A stretch of 64,000 nucleotides of DNA, taken from NCBI RefSeq assembly GCF_012952065.1, contig NZ_JABCJJ010000002.1, positions 62,001 through 126,000 of the forward strand, read 5' to 3'. Both the position numbers and the translations under genes were made by a program. Source of the DNA: Cellulomonas fimi. Its GTDB lineage: Bacteria; Actinomycetota; Actinomycetes; Actinomycetales; Cellulomonadaceae. Below the pieces are notes generated by a model. That model was not told the DNA's origin. It ran no database searches and saw nothing but the letters and a program-made list of their open reading frames with translations. This document shows, one piece after another, positions 1 to 11,948 of the stretch. Position 1 is the first letter of the stretch. Each line of letters begins with the position of its first letter.

Positions 1-967
1 GGAGCGCGCGGACGGCCGTCGCGGGGCCGCGGAGCGCGGCGTCCCAGTGGCCGCCGGCGACCCACCCGTGCCGCGGCGACCAGCGGCGCGCGACGTCGCC
101 GACGGCGCGCACGTGCGGCGGTCCGTCCAGGATGCGGTGCTCCGGGTCCACCCGCAGCGAGCCATCGGGGTCCCGGGGGAGCGCGGACCCGATCCAGCCG
201 GTCGCCGGGCGCACGCCGACGGCCACGAGCACGACGTCGGCGGCGAGCTCCGTGCCGTCGGCGAGGCGGACGCCGTCGTCGCGCACCGCAGCGGCGGGGT
301 CTCCGGTCAGGAGTCGGACGCCGGCCGTCTCGTACCACGGGATCGTCAGCGCGCCGACGCGCTCGCCGAGGGCGGCGGCGAGCGGGGCCGCGCCTGCCTC
401 GACGACCGTGACGTCGACACCGGCGGCGGCGGCCGCACCGGCGACCTCGGCCCCGATCCAGCCCGCGCCCACGACGACGAGGCGCGCGCCGGGCACCAGG
501 CGCGGACGGAGGGCGGCGGCATCGGCGGCGGTGTGCAGCGTCACCCCGGCCCAACCCTGAGGGCGCACGGCGTGCGCGCCCGAGGCGACGACGAGCGCGT
601 CGGCGCGGACCGGCGACGTGGCCCCCGCGGCGGCCGACGTCGTCGCGATCGTGACGCCGTCGTCGTCGACCACGAGCGACGTCGCGGTGACACCGAGCCT
701 GACGTCGTCGGCGAGGGCGACCAGATCGACCCCGAGCTCCTCGATCAGCCAGGCGGGCCGGGGCCGGTCCAGCAGGTGCTTGGAGAGCGGGGGGCGGTCG
801 TACGGCAGGACGTCCTCCGCACCGAGCACCGTCACCGTCCCGTCGAACCCCTCGGCGCGGAGCGCGGCCGCGGTCTGCGCACCGGCCAGGCCCGCGCCCA
901 CGACCACCACCGAGCGGATCGGCCGACCACGTCGTGCGACGTCAGCCGGTCGAGGGGTGGCGCGCAC
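1..967 (-). CDS. NAD(P)/FAD-dependent oxidoreductase (ferredoxin-reductase type), 3' end cut by window edge
   Basis: The minus strand from 967 to the left edge is one open frame of about 322 residues without a stop, so the C-terminus is missing. Near the N-terminus is an FAD-binding dinucleotide fold (SVVVVGAGLAGAQTAAALR), then YDRPPLSKHLL, typical of ferredoxin/rubredoxin reductase-like flavoproteins. A second Rossmann motif for NAD(P)H (RLVVVGAGWIGAEVAGAAA) and an ADVVLVAVGVRP motif follow, and the final visible part (RAVGDVA) is the conserved FAD-contacting segment. The family passes electrons from NAD(P)H to a ferredoxin or similar partner; none is encoded nearby. The GTG at 967 was chosen because a TACCGT hexamer (979-974) ends six bases before it, as in a leaderless transcript. 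It is divergent from the DUF3017 gene, 35 bp away. Confidence 0.85.
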   Translation of the reverse strand, partial: MRATPRPADVARRGRPIRSVVVVGAGLAGAQTAAALRAEGFDGTVTVLGAEDVLPYDRPPLSKHLLDRPRPAWLIEELGVDLVALADDVRLGVTATSLVVDDDGVTIATTSAAAGATSPVRADALVVASGAHAVRPQGWAGVTLHTAADAAALRPRLVPGARLVVVGAGWIGAEVAGAAAAAGVDVTVVEAGAAPLAAALGERVGALTIPWYETAGVRLLTGDPAAAVRDDGVRLADGTELAADVVLVAVGVRPATGWIGSALPRDPDGSLRVDPEHRILDGPPHVRAVGDVARRWSPRHGWVAGGHWDAALRGPATAVRAL

Positions 968-1002
968 GCCGCAACGGTAGCCTTCCGGCGGGAGGCTGAC
1001 CG

Positions 1003-1356
1003 ATGCAGGAGGACCACCGGACGACCACGGCGTCGGCCGCGACCGGCGTCGAGCACGCCGACCAGGCTCACGACGCGCGCGGCGCCGCCCTCGCGAGCCT
1101 CGCGGCGGGACGCAGCCCCTGGCTCTGGTGGACGTGCGCAGGCATCGCGCTCTCCGTGGTCCTCACGTGGGTGGCCGACGTCCAGGTCGGGGGTCTGACG
1201 CTGGCGCTCCTCCTCGTCATCCTCGCCGTCTCGCGCGGGGCGCTCCGGACGTCCCCGTCCAGCCTCGTCGTCCGTTCTCGGACGCACGACGTCGCCGTGC
1301 TGGTGGTGCTGGCCGTCGGCGTCGGCGTCCTGTCCCAGACCGTGCCCCTGGTCTGA
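1003..1356 (+). CDS. DUF3017 small membrane protein
   Basis: The 117-residue product has a charged N-terminal segment of about 38 residues and then three hydrophobic stretches (about 43-60, 63-78 and 96-117). The RSRTHDVAVLVVLAVG ending matches the DUF3017 pattern of a basic loop before the last helix. An ATG at 1003 has GGAGG at 991-995, seven bases upstream. The function of the family is unknown. In many actinobacteria DUF3017 lies directly after folD; here folD is about 17 kb away (18387-19349), so the usual pairing is broken. Family assignment is from recognition of the pattern only. Confidence 0.7.
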   Translation: MQEDHRTTTASAATGVEHADQAHDARGAALASLAAGRSPWLWWTCAGIALSVVLTWVADVQVGGLTLALLLVILAVSRGALRTSPSSLVVRSRTHDVAVLVVLAVGVGVLSQTVPLV

Positions 1357-1391
1357 ACGCAGCCCGGGCCCGGTCCGCGGGGTGTCGGGGC

Positions 1392-2351
1392 TCAGTCGCG
1401 GAGACGATCGACGGCGACGTCCTCCTCCTCGACCAGGAGGTCGTCCTCCTCGAGGAGGTTGTCCTCGATGGTCTCGGTGGCGAAGGCGCGGTTCGCGAGG
1501 CCCGCGAGCGCTGCACCGACCACCGGCGCGAGCCAGAACAGCCACAGCTGCCCGAGCGCCCAGCTCTCGGAGAAGAGCGCCGCGCCGGTCGAGCGCGCGG
1601 GATTGAGCCCGCCGTTGGTGACCGGGCCGGCGACGAGCAGGAGGACCGTGTAGGTGAGCCCCATCGCGATGGGCGCGAGCGCGTGGTGCACGTGCCGGCT
1701 GGTCGCGGCGAGGACGACCCCGACCAGCAGCGCGGTCGCGACGATCTCCACCACCAGCGCAGGCACGAGGTCGAAGGCGTGCTCGCCCTGGGAGACGCGC
1801 GCGAGCTGCGAGTTCTCGCCGAAGCCGTTGGCCGTGCCGGTGAAGAACGTCCGCACGGTCGACTCCGGGCCCAGCAGGCTCGGCAGCGTCGCCGGGATGG
1901 TCAGGTAGAGGGTCGCGGCGGCGAGCACCGCGCCGACGAGCTGAGCGAGCCAGTACGGAAGGACGTCGCGCCACGGCGTGCGGCCCGCGATCGCCGCGCC
2001 GATCGTGACGGCAGGGTTGAAGTGGCCGCCCGAGATGTGGCCGAACGCGACCGCCCCGCCCAGGAGCGCGAGCCCGAACGCGAGCGCGACGCCCAGCACG
2101 CCCGTGCCGAACAGGACGGAGTAGAGCGCCACCCCGAGCCCGACGAACACGAGCAGGTAGGACCCGACGGCTTCCGCGCCGAGCCGCACCGCGAGGCTCG
2201 GACGGAGCGGCTCGAGCACGAGGTCACCGCCCGGGTGCAGCTCCTCGGCGTCGTACGACGCGGCTGTGGACGCGACTGTGGACGCGGCCGAGGACGGCGT
2301 GCCGTGCGGCGGGGCGTCGGTCGGGATGGGGTCGGGGGTGTCCTTCGACAT
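1392..2351 (-). CDS. Aquaporin / MIP-family channel
   Basis: The product is 319 residues with six predicted membrane segments and both half-helix signatures of the major intrinsic protein family: HFNPAVT in the first repeat and GLNPARS in the second. It should conduct water or small neutral solutes across the cytoplasmic membrane. A Pro/Ser/Thr-rich cytoplasmic N-terminus of about 50 residues precedes the first helix. The C-terminus ends in an unusually acidic tail (about 20 residues, containing LLEEDDLLVEEEDV). The ATG at 2351 is preceded by AGGA with good spacing, which favours it over in-frame codons further upstream. The gene is divergent from icd across a 294-bp intergenic region. Water versus glycerol selectivity cannot be decided by eye. 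Confidence 0.9.
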   Translation of the reverse strand: MSKDTPDPIPTDAPPHGTPSSAASTVASTAASYDAEELHPGGDLVLEPLRPSLAVRLGAEAVGSYLLVFVGLGVALYSVLFGTGVLGVALAFGLALLGGAVAFGHISGGHFNPAVTIGAAIAGRTPWRDVLPYWLAQLVGAVLAAATLYLTIPATLPSLLGPESTVRTFFTGTANGFGENSQLARVSQGEHAFDLVPALVVEIVATALLVGVVLAATSRHVHHALAPIAMGLTYTVLLLVAGPVTNGGLNPARSTGAALFSESWALGQLWLFWLAPVVGAALAGLANRAFATETIEDNLLEEDDLLVEEEDVAVDRLRD

Positions 2352-2387
2352 GATCGTCCTGTCATCGGTGTGTGGGGGCAGGTGCCG

Positions 2388-2439
2388 CGCCGCGGGGCTG
2401 CGGAGCGGGGCTGCGGAGCGGAGCTGTCGAGCGGGGCTG
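2388..2439. repeat. Four imperfect 13-bp tandem repeats in the aquaporin/icd intergenic region
   Basis: Units of 13 bp ending in GGGGCTG or GGAGCTG start at 2388, 2401, 2414 and 2427 (type unit CGGAGCGGGGCTG). They lie 37 bp upstream of the aquaporin ATG, in its probable 5' untranslated region. No coding role is apparent. They could be slippage products or protein-binding sites. Confidence 0.55.
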
Positions 2440-2518
2440 CGCGGCGGGCCGTGCGGGTACAGCATGGCACCCGCCCGGACGGACACCCGCCCGCGGGTCG
2501 AGAGGCGGACGGAGATAT

Positions 2519-2536
2519 CTCGACGTCGAGTAATAT
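2519..2536 (+). promoter_or_regulatory. Possible icd promoter with 12-bp palindrome
   Basis: A perfect 12-bp palindrome CTCGACGTCGAG (2519-2530) is followed directly by TAATAT (2531-2536), an excellent -10 hexamer in such GC-rich DNA and about 110 bp upstream of the icd ATG. The AT-rich flanks on both sides stand out from the surroundings. No convincing -35 is visible. The palindrome could be an operator controlling icd, but the binding protein is unknown. Confidence 0.4.
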
Positions 2537-2645
2537 CGGGTGCGGTGGCCGCTGACAGCACCCCTCAGAGGCCGGATGGAGCGAGGCCCGCAGCGCCTGC
2601 AACCACACCTCGCAGGCACCGCCCAAGCACAGGAGAGATGCCCGT

Positions 2646-4959
<2,314 letters not shown>

Positions 4960-4979
4960 CGGTTCCCTCTCCTCCCTTT

Positions 4980-5033
4980 CCGCAACGTCCGCACTCCGTG
5001 GGCCCAGGGCACCACGGAGTGCGGACGTTGCGG
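4980..5033. terminator. 22-bp perfect inverted repeat between mdh and the amylopullulanase gene
   Basis: Bases 4980-5001 are exactly complementary to 5012-5033, giving a 22-bp stem with a 10-base loop and no mismatch. It begins 20 bp after the mdh stop codon. It is preceded by pyrimidine-rich CTCTCCTCCCTTTC but has no T-run after it. It most likely terminates mdh transcription and insulates the next gene. An arm of this length without mismatches is unusual for an ordinary terminator. Confidence 0.65.
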
Positions 5034-5051
5034 CGTTGAAGCAGTGGGCTC

Positions 5052-5082
5052 TTGCTGAAAGTTGCGGCAACCCGTACGTTGC
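5052..5082 (+). promoter_or_regulatory. TTGC-repeat operator candidate upstream of the amylopullulanase gene
   Basis: TTGC occurs at 5052, 5062 and 5079. The second copy forms the inverted repeat GTTGC-G-GCAAC (5061-5071), and TTGC at 5052 also pairs with GCAA at 5067-5070. Such TTGC/GCAA arrays resemble operators of LacI/GalR-family regulators, including MalR-type control of starch and maltose genes in actinobacteria. The site is about 60 bp upstream of the start codon, where a repressor would act. No regulator gene is adjacent. Confidence 0.4.
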
Positions 5083-5138
5083 TTGGCATCGTCATGCAGG
5101 TCCCGCTCAGTGCTGCGCGGGCGACCAAGGAGTTCTCG

Positions 5139-8100
5139 ATGACCGCTCTGCCTGCCCGCGTCCGCCCGCTCGTCGCCCTGGTCGCCGCGACCGCCGTCGC
5201 GCTCACGGGCGCCGCCGTCGCCGCGCCGTCGGCGACGGCCGACAACGACCGCACGTTCGCCCTCGTCGGCAGCCTGCAGAGCGAGCTCGGCTGCCCGGAC
5301 GACTGGCAGCCCGACTGCGCCGACACCGAGCTCGCGCCGACCGGCACGTCAGGCGTCTACGCGGCCGAGTTCACCGTCCCCGCGGGCAGCCACGAGTACA
5401 AGGTCGCGGTCAACGACACCTGGGACGAGGCCTACGGCGTCGACGGCGGCGATGCGAACGTCCCGCTCGTCCTGGCGGGCCCGGCCACGCTGCGCTTCAC
5501 GTTCGACGACACGACCCGCCGCATCGCCGTCGCGCCGGTCGACCTCACCGGCGACTACACCGACGCCGACGACGCACTGGTCGCCGCGCCCATCCGCCAG
5601 CCGGGCTCCGACGAGCGGTTCTACTTCGTCATGACGGACCGGTTCGCCAACGGCGACCCGTCCAACGACGCGGGCGGCCTCACCGGTGACCGGCTCGTGA
5701 CCGGCCTCGACCCGACCGACAAGGGCTTCTACAACGGCGGCGACCTCGCGGGTCTGCGCCAGAACCTCGACTACATCGAGGGCCTGGGCACGACGGCGAT
5801 CTGGCTCACGCCGTCCTTCAAGAACCGGCCCGTGCAGGGGGAGGGCGCCAACGCCTCCGCCGGTTACCACGGCTACTGGATCACCGACTTCACGCAGATC
5901 GACCCGCACCTGGGCACCAACGCCGAGCTCGAGGCGCTGATCGCCGACGCGCACGCCCGGGGCATCAAGGTCTACTTCGACATCATCACGAACCACACGG
6001 CCGACGTGATCTCCTACCAGGAGGGCGTGTACGACTACGTCGACAAGGCCACGGAGCCGTATCGCGACGCCACCGGGACCCCGTTCGACCCGGCCGACTA
6101 CGCGGACGGCAGCCGGCCGTTCCCCGCGCTCGACCCGGCGACGTCGTTCCCGTACACGCCCGTCGTGGCGCCCGAGGACGCGGACCTCAAGGTGCCCGGC
6201 TGGCTCAACGACCCGACGCTCTACCACAACCGGGGCAACTCGACCTGGACCGGCGAGTCCGTCAACGACGGCGACTTCGACGGGCTCGACGACCTCATGA
6301 CCGAGAACCCGGCGGTCGTGGACGGCTTCGTCGAGGTGTACCAGGACTGGATCGACCTCGGCATCGACGGCTTCCGCATCGACACCGCCAAGCACGTCAA
6401 CATGGAGTTCTGGGAGCAGTGGACCACCGAGATCCTCGACTACGCCCGCGCGCAGGGCAAGGACGAGTTCTTCATGTTCGGCGAGGTCTTCGACGCCGAC
6501 GCCGCCAAGACCTCGCCGTACGTCCGCGACACGGACATGAGCTCGGTCCTGGACTTCTCGTTCCAGTCGGCCGCGAGCACGTTCGCCCGCGGGTTCTCGG
6601 CGCAGAGCCTGTCGCAGCTGTACGCGAGCGACGACATGTACACGACGCCCGACACGAACGCCTACGCGCTGCCGACGTTCCTGGGCAACCACGACATGGG
6701 CCGGATCGGCTACATGGTCAAGGACTCGGGCTCGCCCCTCGACCGCGACCGGCTCGCGCACTCCCTGATGTACCTCACCCGCGGTCAGCCGGTCGTGTAC
6801 TACGGCGACGAGCAGGGCTTCGTCGGCAACGGCGACCTCCAGGGCAAGGACAAGGACGCGCGCCAGTCGCTGTTCGCGACGCAGGTCGAGGAGTACGCCG
6901 ACCAGGCGCTCGTCGACGGCACGCCGGCCGGCTCGGTCGACCGGTACGACACCGACGCCGCGCTCTACACCCACATCGCCGACCTCGCCGAGCTCCGCGA
7001 GACCTACCCCGCCCTCGCGACGGGTGCGCAGCTCGAGCGGTACTCGCAGGACAACGTCTACGCGTTCTCGCGCGTCGACCGCGACGAGAAGGTCGAGCAC
7101 CTCGTCGCGCTCAACAACGACGACGCCGCGGCGACCGTCACGCTGACGACGCTCACCCCGGGCGCGACGTTCGCCCCGCTGCTCGGCACGACCACCGCGG
7201 TCACGGCCGACGCCGCGGGCCGGGTCACGCTCGAGGTCCCGCCGCTCGCGGCGGTCGTGCTCCGGGCCGACGCGCCCGTCGCGGCCGCCGACGCCGCGCC
7301 CGAGATCACGATCGACGTGCCGGCCGCGGGTGCCGGCCTGAGCGGGCTCGCGCCCGTCGCCGCCGACGTTGCGGACGACCGCTGGAGCGAGACGAGCTTC
7401 GCCTTCCGCGTGGTCGGCGACGACGCGTGGACGCCGCTCGGCACCGCCGAGGACACCACGCCACGCGTGTTCCACGACGTCGCGGACCTGGCGCCCGGGA
7501 CGCTCGTCGAGTACCGCGCGGTCACGCAGGACGCTGCGGGCACGCGCGTCGCCGACTCGACGTACGCGTCGGTGGGCGTCGCGGTCGACGGCGTGGTCCC
7601 GGACGCCGGCGAGGAGCCCGAGCCCACGCTCGTGAACATCGCGGGCAGCCACCAGGACGACCTCCGCAACCCCGACGACCCGACCGGCGGCCCGCTCTGC
7701 ACCGAGTGGGACCCGGCCTGCACGAACACGGCGCTGACCAAGCGCGCGGACGGCATCTGGTCGCGGACGTTCCTCGTCCCGCCCGGGTCCTACGAGTACA
7801 AGATCGCGCTGAACGGCTCGTGGGCCCTGAACTACGGCGCGGGCGGGGTCCAGGACGGCCCGAACGTGGCCTACACCGTGACAGGTGACGCCCCGCAGCA
7901 GGTCACCTTCTACTACGACCCGGTGACCGACTGGTTCACCTCGAGCGCGCAGGGCGACATCCTCACCCTGCCCGGCAGCCTGCAGAGCGAGCTCGGCTGC
8001 GCGGCGGACTGGGACCCCGCCTGCCTCGCCACCTGGCTCCAGGACCCGGACGGTGACGGCATCTTCACCTACACGGCCCCCGACCTGCCCGCCGGGGTCT

Positions 8101-11012
8101 ACGAGGTCAAGGTCGCGCACAACCTCTCGTGGGCGGTCAACTACGGCGCCGGCGGCGCCCTCAACGGCGCGAACATCCCGTTCGCCGCGCCCGGCGGCGA
8201 GCCCGTGACCTTCAGCTACGACCTCGCGACGAACCTCCTGACGATCGGTGTCGAGAACCCGCCGCTGGCCGGGGTCGGCGAGCTGCGGGCGCACTGGATC
8301 GACGCCGAGACGATCGCGTTCCCCGCCGACTGGGTCCCCGAGGGGACGGATCCGGGCGCGCTGACGTGGCGCCTGCACGCCTCGCCGGACGGCTCGCTCG
8401 AGGTGGTCGACGACCAGGTCGACGGCGACGACGTCGCGGGCGGCAGCGTCCAGGACCTCGCCTACGACCCGGCCGGGCTGAGCGAGGCGCAGCTCGAGCG
8501 GTTCCCCGCGCTCGCGGGCTACCTCGCGCTGCGGGTCGGAGGCGCGGAGGGCCTCGAGCGGGGCGAGGTCGTCCGGCTCCTCCAGGGCGAGCTGATGGTC
8601 GGCCAGTACGCCGCGGACGGCACCGCGCAGGCGATCACCGGCATGCAGATCCCCGGCGTCGTCGACGACGTGTTCGCCGAGGCGGCGTCCGACCGTGCCC
8701 TCGGGGTGACGTGGAAGAAGAAGGCGCCCTCGCTCGCGCTGTGGGCGCCGACCGCGACGCAGGTCGACCTGCTCGTGTGGACGGGCGACGACCTGGCGGC
8801 CGAGCCTGAGCGGGTCGCGATGAGCCGGGCCGACGACGGCACCTGGACCGCGGCGGGCACCCGCGCCTGGAACGGGGCCCGCTACCTCTACGAGGTGACG
8901 GTCTACGCGCCGACCACCGACGCGGTCGAGGTCAACCGGGTCACGGACCCGTACTCGGTCGCGCTCACCCAGAACTCGACGCACTCGGTGCTCGTCGACC
9001 TCGACGACAAGGCGTACCGGCCCAAGGTCTGGGAGAAGACACCGCAGCCACGCGTGGAGCCGGTCGACCAGACCATCTACGAGCTCCAGGTGCGCGACTT
9101 CTCGATCAACGACGAGTCGGTGCCGGCGGCCAAGCGCGGCACGTACCTCGCCTTCGCGGAGAACGGCGCCGGACGTCAGCAGCTGCGCGAGCTCGCCGAC
9201 GCGGGCCTGACGACCGTCCACCTGCTCCCGACGTTCGACATCGCGACGATCGAGGAGGACCGCGACGCCCAGGCGACCCCGCCGTGCGACCTCGAGTCCT
9301 TCGCGCCGGACTCGCCCGAGCAGCAGGCGTGCATCGAGCCGATCCGGGACCAGGACGGCTACAACTGGGGGTACGACCCGCTGCACTTCTCGACCCCCGA
9401 GGGCTCCTACGCGGTCGACGCCGACGGCGGCGCCCGGGTCGCGGAGTTCCGCACGATGGTGGGCGCGCTCCACCAGGACGGCCTGCAGGTCGTGCTCGAC
9501 CAGGTGTTCAACCACACGGCCGCGAGCGGTCAGGACCCGAGGTCGATCCTTGACCGCGTGGTCCCCGGCTACTACCACCGGCTCGACGCGGCGGGTCAGG
9601 TCGAGACCTCGACGTGCTGCCAGAACGTCGCGACCGAGCAGGTCATGGCCGAGAAGCTCATGGTCGACTCGGTGGTGACGTGGGCGCGCGACTACAAGGT
9701 CGACGGCTTCCGCTTCGATCTCATGGGCCACCACTCGCGCGACACGATGCTCGCGGTCCGCGCGGCGCTCGACGGCCTCACGAAGAAGCGTGACGGCGTC
9801 GACGGCAAGGCCGTGTACCTGTACGGCGAGGGCTGGAACTTCGGCGAGGTCGCGAACAACCGGCTCTTCACGCAGGCCACGCAGGGTCAGCTGGGCGGGA
9901 CCGGGATCGGCACGTTCAGCGACCGGCTGCGCGACGCCGTGCGCGGCGGCGGGCCCTTCGACGAGGACCCGCGGATCCAGGGCTTCGGCTCGGGCGCGTA
10001 CACCGACCCGAACGGCGCGCCGGTGAACGGGACGCAGGCCGAGCAGCTCGCGCGGGTCCAGCAGCAGGGCGACCTGGTCCGGCTCGGCCTGGCCGGGAAC
10101 CTGCGCGACTACGAGTTCCTCACCAGCTCGGGCGAGGTCCAGCGCGGCGACCAGATCGACTACAACGGGCAGCCGGCCGGCTACGCCGACTCGCCCGAGG
10201 AGGTCGTCACCTACGTCGACGCGCACGACAACGAGACGCTGTTCGACTCGCTCACGCTCAAGCTGCCGGTGGACACGCCGATGGCGGACCGCGTCCGGAT
10301 GAACACCGTCTCGCTCGCCACCACCGCGCTGGCCCAGACGCCGTCGTTCTGGCACGCGGGCGCCGAGCTGCTGCGCAGCAAGTCGCTCGACCGGAACAGC
10401 TACAACTCGGGCGACTGGTTCAACGTGCTCGACTTCACGGGCCAGGACAACGGCTTCGGCAGGGGCCTGCCGCCGGCCGCCGACAACGAGGCGAAGTGGC
10501 CGTTCCAGCAGCCGTTGCTCGCGAACCCGGCGCTCAAGCCGGCGCCGGCCGACATCGCGACGAGCGACGCGATGGCGCAGGACCTGCTCCGGCTCCGCTT
10601 CTCGACCGAGCTGTTCCGGCTCGGGGACGCCGACCTCATCCGTGACAAGGTCACGTTCCCCGGCAGCGGCCCGGACGCGACTCCTGGCGTCATCGTCATG
10701 CACGTCGACGACCGCGACGGCCGCGACGTCGTGGGGCGGGACGTGGACCGCAGGCTCGACGGCGTGCTCACGGTCTTCAACGCCTCCGACGAGCCGACGA
10801 CGCAGACGATCGCCGCGCTCGCCGGCCGGGACTACGACCTGTCGCGGGTCCAGGCCCGGGGGAGCGACGCCGTCGTGCAGCAGACGCAGTGGGACGAGGC
10901 GACGGGCACCGTGACCGTGCCGCCGCGGACCGTCGCGGTGCTGGTCGAGCAGGACCGGCCGGGCCGGAGCGGCTCGTTCTGGGACCGTGTGTGGGAGTGG
11001 TTGCGCGGCTGA
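5139..11012 (+). CDS. Secreted bifunctional amylopullulanase (two GH13 catalytic domains, three X25-type modules)
   Basis: The protein is 1957 residues. A Sec signal peptide (about 1-35, ending near PSATA) is followed by an X25-type module (about 38-132, [13 protein letters not shown]). A GH13 alpha-amylase domain follows (about 155-630) with nucleophile D415 (GFRID), acid/base E449 (FGEVFD) and D519 (LGNHD). Then come a beta/Fn3-like region and two more X25 modules (about 831-1036). The C-terminal half is a pullulanase: N-terminal and CBM48-like domains (about 1047-1290), signature YNWGYDP at 1408, D1527 (FRFD), E1564 (YGEGW) and D1697 (DAHDN), then a C-terminal extension. It should cleave alpha-1,4 and alpha-1,6 links of starch or pullulan outside the cell. 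AAGGAG precedes the ATG at 5139. No LPXTG anchor is visible. Confidence 0.93.
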   Translation: MTALPARVRPLVALVAATAVALTGAAVAAPSATADNDRTFALVGSLQSELGCPDDWQPDCADTELAPTGTSGVYAAEFTVPAGSHEYKVAVNDTWDEAYGVDGGDANVPLVLAGPATLRFTFDDTTRRIAVAPVDLTGDYTDADDALVAAPIRQPGSDERFYFVMTDRFANGDPSNDAGGLTGDRLVTGLDPTDKGFYNGGDLAGLRQNLDYIEGLGTTAIWLTPSFKNRPVQGEGANASAGYHGYWITDFTQIDPHLGTNAELEALIADAHARGIKVYFDIITNHTADVISYQEGVYDYVDKATEPYRDATGTPFDPADYADGSRPFPALDPATSFPYTPVVAPEDADLKVPGWLNDPTLYHNRGNSTWTGESVNDGDFDGLDDLMTENPAVVDGFVEVYQDWIDLGIDGFRIDTAKHVNMEFWEQWTTEILDYARAQGKDEFFMFGEVFDADAAKTSPYVRDTDMSSVLDFSFQSAASTFARGFSAQSLSQLYASDDMYTTPDTNAYALPTFLGNHDMGRIGYMVKDSGSPLDRDRLAHSLMYLTRGQPVVYYGDEQGFVGNGDLQGKDKDARQSLFATQVEEYADQALVDGTPAGSVDRYDTDAALYTHIADLAELRETYPALATGAQLERYSQDNVYAFSRVDRDEKVEHLVALNNDDAAATVTLTTLTPGATFAPLLGTTTAVTADAAGRVTLEVPPLAAVVLRADAPVAAADAAPEITIDVPAAGAGLSGLAPVAADVADDRWSETSFAFRVVGDDAWTPLGTAEDTTPRVFHDVADLAPGTLVEYRAVTQDAAGTRVADSTYASVGVAVDGVVPDAGEEPEPTLVNIAGSHQDDLRNPDDPTGGPLCTEWDPACTNTALTKRADGIWSRTFLVPPGSYEYKIALNGSWALNYGAGGVQDGPNVAYTVTGDAPQQVTFYYDPVTDWFTSSAQGDILTLPGSLQSELGCAADWDPACLATWLQDPDGDGIFTYTAPDLPAGVYEVKVAHNLSWAVNYGAGGALNGANIPFAAPGGEPVTFSYDLATNLLTIGVENPPLAGVGELRAHWIDAETIAFPADWVPEGTDPGALTWRLHASPDGSLEVVDDQVDGDDVAGGSVQDLAYDPAGLSEAQLERFPALAGYLALRVGGAEGLERGEVVRLLQGELMVGQYAADGTAQAITGMQIPGVVDDVFAEAASDRALGVTWKKKAPSLALWAPTATQVDLLVWTGDDLAAEPERVAMSRADDGTWTAAGTRAWNGARYLYEVTVYAPTTDAVEVNRVTDPYSVALTQNSTHSVLVDLDDKAYRPKVWEKTPQPRVEPVDQTIYELQVRDFSINDESVPAAKRGTYLAFAENGAGRQQLRELADAGLTTVHLLPTFDIATIEEDRDAQATPPCDLESFAPDSPEQQACIEPIRDQDGYNWGYDPLHFSTPEGSYAVDADGGARVAEFRTMVGALHQDGLQVVLDQVFNHTAASGQDPRSILDRVVPGYYHRLDAAGQVETSTCCQNVATEQVMAEKLMVDSVVTWARDYKVDGFRFDLMGHHSRDTMLAVRAALDGLTKKRDGVDGKAVYLYGEGWNFGEVANNRLFTQATQGQLGGTGIGTFSDRLRDAVRGGGPFDEDPRIQGFGSGAYTDPNGAPVNGTQAEQLARVQQQGDLVRLGLAGNLRDYEFLTSSGEVQRGDQIDYNGQPAGYADSPEEVVTYVDAHDNETLFDSLTLKLPVDTPMADRVRMNTVSLATTALAQTPSFWHAGAELLRSKSLDRNSYNSGDWFNVLDFTGQDNGFGRGLPPAADNEAKWPFQQPLLANPALKPAPADIATSDAMAQDLLRLRFSTELFRLGDADLIRDKVTFPGSGPDATPGVIVMHVDDRDGRDVVGRDVDRRLDGVLTVFNASDEPTTQTIAALAGRDYDLSRVQARGSDAVVQQTQWDEATGTVTVPPRTVAVLVEQDRPGRSGSFWDRVWEWLRG

Positions 11013-11049
11013 TCGCGGAGCGACCGGGCCGACGGTCGGCCGCGCGCCG

Positions 11050-11925
11050 TCAGCGGAAGACGATCGTCCGGTGCCCGTCCAGCAGCACCCGGTGCTCGGC
11101 GTGCCAGCGGACGGCTCGTGCGAGCGCGCGCCGCTCGACGTCCTGGCCGAGCGCCATGAGCGCCTCGACGTGGCGCGAGTGGTCCACCCGCTCGACGTCC
11201 TGCTCGATGATCGGGCCCTCGTCCAGGTCGCCCGTGACGTAGTGGGCGGTCGCCCCGATGAGCTTGACCCCGCGGTCGTGCGCCTGCGCGTACGGCCGGG
11301 CGCCCTTGAAGCTCGGCAGGAAGGAGTGGTGGATGTTGATGACCCGGCCGGCGAGGGCCCGGCAGAGGTCGTCCGACAGGATCTGCATGTACCGGGCCAG
11401 CACGACGAGCTCGACGTCGAGCTCCTCGACGAGGGCGAGCAGCCGCGCCTCGGCGTCGGGCTTCGTCGCCTTCGTGACCGGGACGTGGTGGAACGGGATC
11501 CCGTAGAACCCCGCGACCCCCGCGAGGTCGGTGTGGTTCGACACGACCGCGACGATGTCGACCGGCAGGCCCTCGGACTGCTGACGGAACAGCAGGTCGT
11601 GGAGGCAGTGCGCGGCGGTCGAGACCATGACGAGCGTGCGCATCCTGCGGCCGGCGACGTCGAGGTCCCACGTCATGCCGAACTCCGAGGCGAGGGCGGT
11701 CAGCGCCGTGTCGAGCTCCTCGCGCGAGGCGGCCGACTCCACCTGGACCCGCATGAAGAACAGCCCCGACAGCGGGTCGCCGAACTGCTGCGACTCGGTG
11801 ATGTTGCCGCCGTGCTCGGCCAGCAGCCCGGCGACCGCGTGCACGATGCCGGGACGGTCGGGGCACGAGAGGCTGAGCACCCAGTGGGTCGGATCGCCGG
11901 TCTCGGTCGCAGGGGCCTCGGTCAC
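11050..11925 (-). CDS. purU: Formyltetrahydrofolate deformylase
   Basis: The 291-residue product hydrolyses 10-formyl-THF to formate and THF, balancing the one-carbon pool and supplying formate to purine synthesis. An N-terminal ACT domain (about 15-95, LSCPDRPGIVHAVAGLL) precedes the formyltransferase-type catalytic domain. This has the catalytic Asn-His motif in INIHHSFLPSF and the aspartate in VTGDLDEGPII. Length is typical. The GTG at 11925 is chosen because it opens directly before the ACT domain; a TACGCT hexamer (11939-11934) ends eight bases earlier, so the message may be leaderless. It lies 23 bp downstream of the MMPL gene on the same strand and converges on the amylopullulanase gene. 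Confidence 0.93.
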   Translation of the reverse strand: MTEAPATETGDPTHWVLSLSCPDRPGIVHAVAGLLAEHGGNITESQQFGDPLSGLFFMRVQVESAASREELDTALTALASEFGMTWDLDVAGRRMRTLVMVSTAAHCLHDLLFRQQSEGLPVDIVAVVSNHTDLAGVAGFYGIPFHHVPVTKATKPDAEARLLALVEELDVELVVLARYMQILSDDLCRALAGRVINIHHSFLPSFKGARPYAQAHDRGVKLIGATAHYVTGDLDEGPIIEQDVERVDHSRHVEALMALGQDVERRALARAVRWHAEHRVLLDGHRTIVFR

Positions 11926-11948
11926 AGGGCCAGAGCGTAGACGCAGGC

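Noticed and set aside
5349-10703. An uninterrupted minus-strand frame of almost 1800 codons opposite the amylopullulanase gene
   Set aside because: It is an antisense shadow produced by extreme G/C bias at third codon positions. The encoded sequence is Arg/Val/Asp-rich without domains, and the plus-strand gene has complete catalytic motifs.
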